A stretch of 64,000 nt of DNA. Source: Sipunculus nudus. Its lineage: Eukaryota; Annelida; Sipuncula; Golfingiida; Sipunculidae. The DNA lies in contig CM049308.1 of NCBI GenBank assembly GCA_026874595.1, forward strand, positions 17,606,001 through 17,670,000. Reading direction: 5' to 3'. The notes under the pieces were generated by a model, which made no database searches, was not told where the DNA came from, and saw only the letters and a program-made list of their open reading frames with translations. Shown one piece after another: positions 60,701-64,000 of this stretch. The stretch's first letter is position 1; the number at the start of each line of letters is the position of its first letter. Both the position numbers and the translations under genes were made by a program.

Positions 60701-63700
60701 TGAGAGCAAAATCTCGCAGGAGCGACGCCGTGCCGGACGCAAAATCGAGCGTGACACCCAGAAATTGGAGGGACTGGGTGGGAGTGAGAAGAGATTTCTC
60801 CGCATTGACGAGAAAGCCAAGGTTCCGAAGTAAGGTGAGAACCTGGAAGCGATGAGACAGTAATAGGCCGATGGTAATAGAGCGATCGGCCGCACAGACT
60901 AGCCAATCGTCCAGATAAGGGAGCACAGAAATGCCCTGGGAACGGAGATATGAACTGTATGAACCAGCATGGTAAAAATCCAGGGGGCCACGTTGATCCC
61001 GAACGGGAGGGCCCGGAATTGAAAAACGCGGTTCTGATACGCGAAGCGAAGAAACGGTTGAGATGATGGATGGATTGGAACGTGAAAGTAGGCATCCGTA
61101 AGGTCGATTTTGAATGCCCAATCCATCCTCCGAACAATGCGGAGCACAGCATGGATATTGAACATCCGAAACGGCGGCGGACAGATGAACGAATTGAGGC
61201 GCTTCAGGTCTATGATGGGGCGCCAGCGCCCGTGTGGCTTGGGAACAAGAAAAAGTCGAGAGTAAAACCCCACAGTGGAAGGGGAAACCTCGAAAACCGC
61301 CCGTTTGTCTATCATAGATTGAATGGCCTCCTCCAAAGCGAGGCGCTTGGCGGGATCGGACGGAGGCGGAGTGAAAAACGGGTGCAGGGTGACGGGAGGT
61401 GCATGCAAAAACGTAAGACGGAACCCAAACTTTATGGTGCTGAGAATTAACTGATGTGAGGTGATACCCGCCAACGCGGGAAAATGGGCGCTTAGACGAG
61501 CGCCGACCGGAACGAATGAGTCATTTCTTGGTCGAACCTTGTTTGGAGGAACGACCATGAAAAGGCTGAGAACGGCTGGAACGGCCGGAACGGGAGCCGC
61601 AACCGAAGGCCGAGGGCGCGGGACGCGGAAGGACGGCCCAGGCGCAATAGAGGCCGAGCGGAGGCGGGCCTGACGATCTGAGCGCTCCAAGGCGAGGTCA
61701 AAAAGAGGCCGTAAATGGCCGCCAAACAGCAGGGAACCGGTAAAAGGCTGAGAATACAGCTCGGTCAACTCCGCCTGAGTAAGCTCCGGCTTTAAGTGCT
61801 TTAAGGACTGAATGCAAGCCGTGCGGCGTAACAAGATACAATTTTCAACCAGGCGCCAAACGACCTGTTGCAACTCAGCACAAGTATGGGCAGAAGCCTG
61901 CCAGATGTTGTTGAGCGTGAGCGAGTCCGAAGATACGGCGAGCAGGCTAGTAACAGCCTGCAAGTCGTTAACCATACCGGCCGCTTGTCGTCCGAGCCCC
62001 TCCAGATCGATAGGTGACGATCGGAAAACTGGACAGACGATGGAAATAAAGACTTACTGTCCGCGAACAGCTGTTCAAGGCCGGACTCGAGCCGCATCGG
62101 AGCAGACGGAATATCCGGGTGATCAGGAAAAGGTAGCAGGCGATCAAAGCAGGTAGCCCGGTACCCACTTGAATTCCAGAGGGTACCGGGGGACCATGGT
62201 TTATCAGAACCCGGCGGAAGCGGGGCCCCAGTAGTAGTAGAGCGAGACCCCGAGATCACAGCGTGGTGCTCACGTAAGAGATCCACCGTGTGGTCTGTAA
62301 ATTCCATACACACGGCGGGCGCGGAGGAGGGCGATTGAAGAGCGGCAGGATTCAAATAAGAACCGTCCGCCGACGCCGAGGAAGACCGAGGTTGTAACCT
62401 ACGGAACTTCAAGCCAATAGGGTGGGCCTCCTGGGTGGAGGTAGCCACGAGGTCCAGAAGCGCAAATTTGCGCGTACGCCAAGCCTGGGGTTGAAGCGTG
62501 ATCTCCGACCACTGATCTTGTGCCAGGGCAGGATCGGCAGAATGAGAAGATGGGGACGCTGGAGAACCCTGTGAAGGGGGATCCAGAGAGACCCTCTGAG
62601 CCGGAACGACCGGAGGCTGGAAACAGGAAGCCGGGGATCCGGCAGCAGCAGGGACCATCCGGGAAAGCACAGGAACCGGAGCCACAGGCAGCACAGCAGA
62701 TGGTAACTGAAATAAAGAGCCAGCCGGCCGGGCAGGAACGGCGGCAGACGGAGTAACCGGAGGCGAGGCTGGCTGCACCGAAACGGAGGCAGGAGGGACT
62801 GACGCACTTACCTGCACACCAGGAAGGTCCGGGCGAACCAGCGGGACGGCCCCGGCCGGCCCAGGGGATAAGGAAGGAATCGTCTAGATCCGACATAAGT
62901 GACGAGCAAAAACGAGACAATTTATGTAATATGGAATAAGCAGACGGGCCCTCAAAATTTTCGGTTGGCTTACTCTGGCGTATAAACTTTAACAGAGAAA
63001 ATTCTCATTAATACAGAAACAGCTCACAATTATGTTTACGTAATAAAACATGGATACAAGCAGTAGAACAATGTAAAAGGGTTTTGTGTAGAACAGTAAA
63101 ACCTCGTATAATGACCACCTCAGTTTAGTGACCATATCAAAATAAGGACCATTTTTTTCACAGTCCCAAATCTGTTTTTATTTTGCTCCTCATATAAAAC
63201 CTCACTTAGAAGACCACCTCGAAAATACAACCACCTTTTTGAGTTTTTGTTGGTGGTTGTAATCTCAAGGTTTCACTGTATTAACTTTAACAATAAAGAT
63301 AATGAATACCAAAAAGTATTTTTTAACTATAAAATGCTTTATTTCAATTTTTACTTGAAGTACTCTTTGGTTTTACCTTCTCAATCTTATCTCCACATCC
63401 CCTACAGGTGCTGCGGTTTGATTTTGCGTACTCCGTAGAGAAATCATTGTGTGTAGATCCAGGGACAGTGTCATCTCCCGGGGCACCTGCTCCTCCTTTA
63501 AACAATAAAATAAGAATAATGAATTAACATTTATTTAATAATCAAACAAAATGCTCAACAGTTTACTGGCACTGGCTTGCAATTTACTGTCTATCATTTT
63601 GTTAAGTACCTGAGCAATCTTTCAAGAGTATTAACTGATAAAATAAACCCACGGGTTTAGTCCACATACCATATAAGACAGTTTAAAACACATTATCTTC

Positions 63701-64000
63701 GGTTGGTGAGGAAAACTTTTCTCAGGGCAACTGTATGCCAAATTAAAAGATTGTAGCTTGAGTGGATGCAAAACGTTCCCTTCAAAAGGTGTTGTCTGCA
63801 GATGAGGATAAGCTATCTCTATAGCTAAGTTAAATTACAAGTAAAGGAGCTTAAATTCATTAATATAGAACCATCCAAGAAACAGCTGGTTAGGTAGAAA
63901 GTTTTCAATCACTTTCAAAGCTAGAAACCCAGCCCCACTTCATGTCAACTAATTTTACCTGATAATTTCTCTTTTATCTTTTCTTGGTCATCCCAGCGCA
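30669..64000 (-). CDS. PARP1: Poly(ADP-ribose) polymerase 1, 23 exons, 5' end outside window
   Basis: PARP1 binds DNA breaks in the nucleus and uses NAD+ to add poly(ADP-ribose) to itself and other proteins. The 23 exons listed below join in frame to about 914 residues plus a stop; the first about 75-100 residues lie beyond 64000. Domains in order (window numbering): end of zinc finger 1 (LRWDDQ-type end), zinc finger 2 with CRGC and HHVDC ligands (about 43-90), a KKRK nuclear-localisation stretch (about 126), zinc finger 3/PADR1 with CKEC and [11 protein letters not shown] (about 150-255), BRCT (about 290-385), WGR (AWGRVGT, about 490), helical regulatory domain (about 555-690) and ART catalytic domain (about 700-914). 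The H-Y-E triad is intact: His in LLWHGSR (about 764), Tyr in GKGIYFAD (about 798), Glu in SLLYNE (about 891). No DEVD caspase-type site is visible near the nuclear-localisation stretch. Confidence 0.98.
31069..32466 (+). mobile_element. 1.4-kb TA-flanked element with terminal inverted repeats
   Basis: Begins CCGTAAAATCTCCACTTAAA and ends with its complement, flanked by TA on both sides as in Tc1/mariner-type insertions. No transposase was recognised. It is in the last PARP1 intron and is the inverted counterpart of 38610-40027. Confidence 0.85.
32924..33041 (-). CDS. PARP1: PARP1 exon, ART domain ending within catalytic Glu codon
   Basis: Encodes [20 protein letters not shown] through NSSLLYN plus the first two bases of the catalytic Glu codon. 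The donor is GA|GTATCC. Reading on without splicing also gives Glu, followed by about 27 unrelated residues and a stop, which shows that the splice is needed for the usual C-terminus. Confidence 0.94.
33852..33913 (-). CDS. PARP1: PARP1 exon, ART domain
   Basis: A 62-bp exon encoding [20 protein letters not shown], matching [17 protein letters not shown] of PARP1. The acceptor is CATTCAG and the donor GTAAAT, phase 1. Confidence 0.96.
34430..35340 (+). pseudogene. Non-LTR retrotransposon, 5'-truncated reverse-transcriptase end
   Basis: Reads [53 protein letters not shown], then [20 protein letters not shown] and [30 protein letters not shown] and a stop. This is the C-terminal part of a Jockey/CR1-type reverse transcriptase. 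Frame shifts lie near 34745 and 34865. The 3' tail ends near 35340 in AATAATCTAATAAACTAAAA. It is antisense to PARP1, in an intron. Confidence 0.85.
35715..35842 (-). CDS. PARP1: PARP1 exon, ART domain with catalytic Tyr
   Basis: Encodes [20 protein letters not shown], with the triad tyrosine, through [11 protein letters not shown] Cys stands before EVALG where vertebrate PARP1 has Gly. The donor GTGAGT splits a Met codon. Confidence 0.98.
36398..36550 (-). CDS. PARP1: PARP1 exon, ART domain with catalytic His
   Basis: Encodes [10 protein letters not shown], then [20 protein letters not shown] and APPEAPV. The His and adjacent residues hold the NAD+ nicotinamide-ribose end. The acceptor is CTTCTTCAG and the donor GTATGT. 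Confidence 0.98.
36990..37088 (-). CDS. PARP1: PARP1 exon, start of ART domain
   Basis: Encodes [20 protein letters not shown] and QYDLEIEE, matching the KYVKNTHAxTHNxYDL start of the catalytic domain; phase 0 at both ends. Confidence 0.97.
37722..37847 (-). CDS. PARP1: PARP1 exon, end of helical domain
   Basis: Encodes [20 protein letters not shown], then an Asp/Gly-rich loop and [12 protein letters not shown]. The acceptor is TTCTCCAG and the donor GTGAGT. Confidence 0.97.
38295..38417 (-). CDS. PARP1: PARP1 exon, helical regulatory domain
   Basis: Encodes [19 protein letters not shown] after a short variable segment; phase 0 at both ends. The acceptor is TGATTTCAG and the donor GTGAAT. 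Confidence 0.97.
38610..40027 (-). mobile_element. Second 1.4-kb TA-flanked element, inverted
   Basis: Full-length match in opposite orientation to 31069-32466 over its whole length, with TA at both ends. It lies in another PARP1 intron, 98 bp from an exon. Confidence 0.85.
40125..40208 (-). CDS. PARP1: PARP1 exon, helical regulatory domain
   Basis: Encodes [20 protein letters not shown], a hallmark of the PARP regulatory domain. Both junctions are phase 0. A 1.4-kb TA-flanked element begins 98 bp into the next intron. Confidence 0.97.
40270..40640. repeat. Interspersed repeat with a duplicated 135-bp unit
   Basis: CCCTGTGAATTTGGGAAAGC, followed by TGAAGTAT and TTGTTGTTGA, occurs at about 40358 and 40498. 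The end carries GGACGCAAGTTCAGACTGAC and ATGGTGATCACTATAGGCCA. This layout suggests another noncoding mobile family. Confidence 0.6.
41063..41247 (-). mobile_element. tRNA-derived SINE
   Basis: On the - strand the head (41247-41181) has an A-box-like CAGCTGAGTGGTAAAATGC and a B-box-like GGGTTCAATTCC. After it comes GGTTTTCTCCAGGTACTCCG followed by GTTTCCTCC, a block recurrent in metazoan SINEs. It lies in the PARP1 intron between exons at 40125 and 41564. Confidence 0.8.
41564..41692 (-). CDS. PARP1: PARP1 exon, start of helical regulatory domain
   Basis: Encodes [19 protein letters not shown] and [18 protein letters not shown], the first helices of the autoinhibitory domain. The acceptor is ATTTCCAG and the donor GTAATT, phase 0. 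Confidence 0.96.
42030..42355 (-). mobile_element. Second tRNA-derived SINE, different family
   Basis: On the - strand the head (42355-42288) has an A-box-like TTTAGGGGTAGAGCACATG and a B-box-like GAGTTCAAATCTC. A body of about 260 bp follows. It has no similarity by eye to the SINE at 41063 outside the boxes. Confidence 0.65.
42450..42648 (-). CDS. PARP1: PARP1 exon, WGR signature
   Basis: Encodes [18 protein letters not shown], which carries the Trp-Gly-Arg triplet, through [17 protein letters not shown] contacts DNA ends and passes the signal to the helical domain. The acceptor GATTTTAG and donor GTAAGA fit phase. Confidence 0.97.
42774..43961 (+). mobile_element. GGTGGCGCCACC family, full-length copy
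   Basis: Starts AACTAGAATACGGGTAGTCG with a hairpin GTAGTCG-ACAAG-CRACTAC, followed by GTATCCGCC. The body has alternating palindromes and GTCAAACC/GAGATATGAGTGA blocks. The tail has CAGTTCACATGTGACCCGA, a GC-rich GGCGGCGGCG patch and the terminal hairpin GTATCCRCAAAAC-TCT-GTTTTGGCGGATAC. Confidence 0.88.
44295..44427 (-). CDS. PARP1: PARP1 exon, WGR domain
   Basis: Encodes [20 protein letters not shown] and [15 protein letters not shown], the WGR strands before the signature. The donor GTACGT splits a Ser codon. Confidence 0.96.
45079..45328 (+). mobile_element. 250-bp MITE with terminal inverted repeats
   Basis: Begins GTATGGTTCTCAGGCAC and ends GTGCCTGAGAACCATAC, a perfect 17-bp inverted pair. 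No coding capacity. It has an inverted relative at 48490. Confidence 0.85.
46420..47172 (+). mobile_element. ACGG-tail repeat family, single unit
   Basis: One unit with AACGTGCCATGGTCAAAGTT at about 46554, the block GTTTTGATATTAGGCAGTCC, a long ACGG microsatellite (47070-47118), the hairpin AGCTCAGATGAC-TTATA-GTCAGCTGAGCT, and AAAAA. Confidence 0.82.
47494..47571 (-). CDS. PARP1: PARP1 exon, start of WGR region
   Basis: Encodes [17 protein letters not shown], matching the strongly conserved [15 protein letters not shown] of PARP1. The acceptor is TTTTTACAG and the donor GTTAGG, phase 1. Confidence 0.96.
48490..48754 (-). mobile_element. Second MITE of the same family, inverted
   Basis: Starts GTATGGTTCTCAGGCAC, ends GTGCCTGAGAACAATAC, and its interior (for example GTCATATGATCAGGGAAAAG) is the complement of the interior of 45079-45328. 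It lies in a neighbouring PARP1 intron. Confidence 0.85.
48813..49715 (+). mobile_element. GGTGGCGCCACC family, full-length copy, second subfamily
   Basis: Starts AACTAGAATACGGGTAGTCG with the perfect hairpin GTAGTCG-ACAAG-CGACTAC. Its tail differs from the copy at 42774 (CACCAGTTCACATGTGACCC, CCTGGTCAAAAACATAGTAT) and it ends TTTTGGCGGATACAAT. The end lies about 90 bp from a PARP1 exon. Confidence 0.88.
49806..49884 (-). CDS. PARP1: PARP1 exon, BRCT-WGR linker
   Basis: A poorly conserved Gly/Ser/Thr linker, [20 protein letters not shown] and following residues to KRE. It is assigned because its phases (0 and 1) exactly bridge the BRCT and WGR exons. The acceptor is CTTGTACAG and the donor GTGAGA. 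Confidence 0.82.
50284..50429 (-). CDS. PARP1: PARP1 exon, end of BRCT domain
   Basis: Encodes [20 protein letters not shown] and NEEFVEAV, ending in LATWGGE, the C-terminal half of BRCT in the automodification region. The acceptor is CCCTTTCAG and the donor GTCAGT, phase 0. Confidence 0.95.
50787..51025 (-). CDS. PARP1: PARP1 exon, start of BRCT domain
   Basis: Begins [16 protein letters not shown] (end of zinc finger 3), then a Ser/Ala/Gly linker, then [19 protein letters not shown] of the BRCT fold. The acceptor TTTTAAG at 51026 is chosen because it alone keeps phase with the exon before. Confidence 0.9.
51195..51413. repeat. Tandem repeat, 73-bp unit, three copies
   Basis: Units begin CCAGAACAGATATCCAAATA at about 51198 and 51271, with a third at about 51344, each containing TATAATACAGATGTTT. 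In a PARP1 intron. Confidence 0.88.
51685..51804 (-). CDS. PARP1: PARP1 exon, zinc finger 3, second part
   Basis: Encodes [14 protein letters not shown] with the last two Cys ligands of zinc finger 3, then [12 protein letters not shown]. The acceptor is TCTTACAG and the donor GTAAGT, phase 2. Confidence 0.95.
52385..52610. repeat. Diverged tandem duplication, about 143-bp period
   Basis: GTGACCTCTGRCCTCATTAA occurs at about 52386 and 52528, followed in both by similar TTTTGTAGAGAAT/TTTTGCTAAGAAT and CTATTGGTWAATAT blocks. Confidence 0.65.
52892..53091 (-). CDS. PARP1: PARP1 exon, zinc finger 3 (PADR1), first part
   Basis: Encodes [18 protein letters not shown] through [14 protein letters not shown], the helical start of PADR1 and the first two Cys ligands of zinc finger 3. 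The acceptor is TTTTTACAG and the donor GTAAGT. Confidence 0.96.
54263..55442 (+). mobile_element. GGTGGCGCCACC family, full-length copy
   Basis: Same subfamily as the copy at 42774: head AACTAGAATACGGGTAGTCG, tandem body, GC-rich GGTGGCGGCGGCGGTGGG patch and terminal hairpin ending GGCGGGTACAAT. Confidence 0.88.
55592..56485 (+). mobile_element. GGTGGCGCCACC family, full-length copy, second subfamily
   Basis: Head AACTAGAATACGGGTAGTCA. The tail is like the copy at 48813 (CCCGGTCAAAAACATAG) and the end is TTTTGGTGGATACAAA. It lies 150 bp after the previous copy in the same intron and orientation, and about 90 bp from a PARP1 exon. Confidence 0.86.
56576..56657 (-). CDS. PARP1: PARP1 exon, nuclear-localisation linker
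   Basis: Encodes [19 protein letters not shown] and a Glu/Lys-rich tail, a bipartite basic signal in the position of the PARP1 nuclear-localisation sequence. The DEVD caspase motif of vertebrate PARP1 is absent. The donor GTTTGT is a less usual form but keeps phase 0. Confidence 0.9.
56658..57794 (-). other. PARP1: PARP1 introns between zinc finger 2 and the nuclear-localisation exon
   Basis: Two short AT-rich introns around the exon at 57046-57117. Nothing recognised. Confidence 0.5.
57046..57117 (-). CDS. PARP1: PARP1 exon, linker after zinc finger 2
   Basis: A 72-bp exon encoding [19 protein letters not shown], equivalent to the GFxxLxxEDKxxLKKxL segment after zinc finger 2. The acceptor TTTTACAG and donor GTAAGT fit in phase. 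Confidence 0.92.
57795..57937 (-). CDS. PARP1: PARP1 exon, end of zinc finger 2
   Basis: Encodes [15 protein letters not shown] and [16 protein letters not shown]; the His and Cys complete the C-C-H-C zinc site. The acceptor is TTTTTATAG and the donor GTAAGG, phase 2. Confidence 0.96.
58380..58460 (-). repeat. DIRS internal complementary region, second copy
   Basis: GGGAGGGAATGGGGGG (outer right end) joined to GTTTTATTACGTAAACATAA (outer left end), the same arrangement as at 16650 in the other copy. Confidence 0.82.
58590..59760 (-). pseudogene. DIRS tyrosine recombinase, second copy
   Basis: Contains [30 protein letters not shown] (catalytic Arg), [10 protein letters not shown] (His-x-x-Arg) and [11 protein letters not shown] (Tyr), so all catalytic segments survive. 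Frame changes near 59090 and a 19-base C run at 58926-58944 inside the coding region break it. Confidence 0.85.
60050..60500 (-). pseudogene. DIRS RNase H, second copy
   Basis: Shows [29 protein letters not shown] and [17 protein letters not shown], with the expected acidic residues. A frame break follows near 60180. Confidence 0.82.
60560..61430 (-). pseudogene. DIRS reverse transcriptase, second copy
   Basis: Has [19 protein letters not shown] (about 61255), [19 protein letters not shown] (about 61110), [14 protein letters not shown] (about 61010) and [10 protein letters not shown] (about 60925), in order. It is more complete than the copy at 12745, but a frame change lies near 60960, between the GINVAPWIF and YLDD segments. 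Confidence 0.85.
61480..62925 (-). pseudogene. DIRS gag-like region, second copy
   Basis: Pro/Ser/Val-rich, then [20 protein letters not shown] and [27 protein letters not shown], the conserved C-terminal half of DIRS-type first proteins. A frame change lies near 61950-62000. Confidence 0.7.
63094..63278. mobile_element. 185-bp MITE, pogo/Tigger-like ends
   Basis: CAGTAAAACCTCGTATAATG at the left is matched by the complement of the right end, CAGTGAAACCTTGAGATTAC; ACCACC occurs inside both ends. TA follows the right end, but the left flank is AA, so the target duplication is unclear. Confidence 0.6.
63377..63495 (-). CDS. PARP1: PARP1 exon, start of zinc finger 2
   Basis: A Gly/Ala/Pro-rich linker followed by [19 protein letters not shown], which supplies the first two Cys ligands of zinc finger 2. 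The acceptor is TTTAAAG and the donor GTAAAA. A DIRS-like element occupies most of the intron that follows. Confidence 0.96.
63496..63958 (-). other. PARP1: PARP1 intron after the zinc finger 1 exon
   Basis: A 463-bp AT-rich intron. No repeat or RNA gene seen. Confidence 0.55.
63959..64000 (-). CDS. PARP1: PARP1 exon, end of zinc finger 1 (cut by window edge)
   Basis: Encodes [13 protein letters not shown], matching the conserved end of the first PARP zinc finger. The donor is G|GTAAAA, phase 1. The exon continues beyond the window. Confidence 0.93.

Larger units (their letters stand above)
58100..63049 (-). mobile_element. DIRS-like tyrosine-recombinase retrotransposon, second copy
   Basis: The 5' end (63049) starts GTTTTATTACGTAAACATAA on the - strand and the 3' end lies in a C run at 58100-58111. 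Gag, reverse transcriptase, RNase H and tyrosine recombinase follow in that order, in overlapping broken frames. The gag Cys/His N-terminus of the copy at 12745 is absent, because the left terminal repeat joins straight to mid-gag near 62930. It occupies most of the PARP1 intron after zinc finger 2, exon 1, in PARP1 orientation. Confidence 0.9.

Overview
This is a 64-kb piece of an animal nuclear genome. It is AT-rich, with spliced genes, GT-AG introns and many interspersed repeats. Two conserved genes lie tail to tail. Fumarate hydratase (FH) is on the + strand at 3520-26872: nine coding exons and an apparently complete product of 492 residues. PARP1 is on the - strand from beyond 64000 to 30669: 23 coding exons visible, about 914 residues, with only the extreme N-terminus (most of zinc finger 1) outside the window. 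All exon junctions keep the reading frame and were placed by reading splice sites and family motifs by eye.

The organism is most likely a lophotrochozoan, probably a mollusc and perhaps a bivalve. This is an inference from the repeats: one family ends in an ACGG microsatellite followed by a hairpin, as in the 'pearl'/Helentron-associated elements known from bivalves, and there are DIRS-type retrotransposons and a Polinton-type element. The two genes alone do not identify the species.

Layout. 1-3500: the left edge holds a possible acidic exon on the - strand, a repeat end, and otherwise no recognisable gene. 3520-27600: FH. Its third intron carries a 5.3-kb element with Polinton hallmarks (6207-11493: AG...CT ends, long terminal inverted repeats, 6-bp target duplication). 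Its fifth intron carries a rearranged DIRS-like retrotransposon (12745-17003). Its eighth intron carries two noncoding repeat families, one reaching to within about 30 bp of the last exon. 27600-30668: intergenic, with a minisatellite near the PARP1 3' end. 30669-64000: PARP1. Its introns hold two inverted 1.4-kb TA-flanked elements, a broken non-LTR retrotransposon, two tRNA-type SINEs, two inverted 250-bp MITEs, four long copies of the GGTGGCGCCACC family, and a second DIRS-like copy (58100-63049).

FH (TCA cycle, mitochondrial and cytosolic) and PARP1 (nuclear DNA-damage ADP-ribosyl transferase) are independent housekeeping genes. Nothing in the sequence suggests co-regulation. The most interesting material is the mobile DNA: a shortened Polinton relic, a DIRS copy with a gag segment pasted into the reverse transcriptase, the DIRS internal complementary regions, and two families of probable Helentron-derived noncoding repeats.
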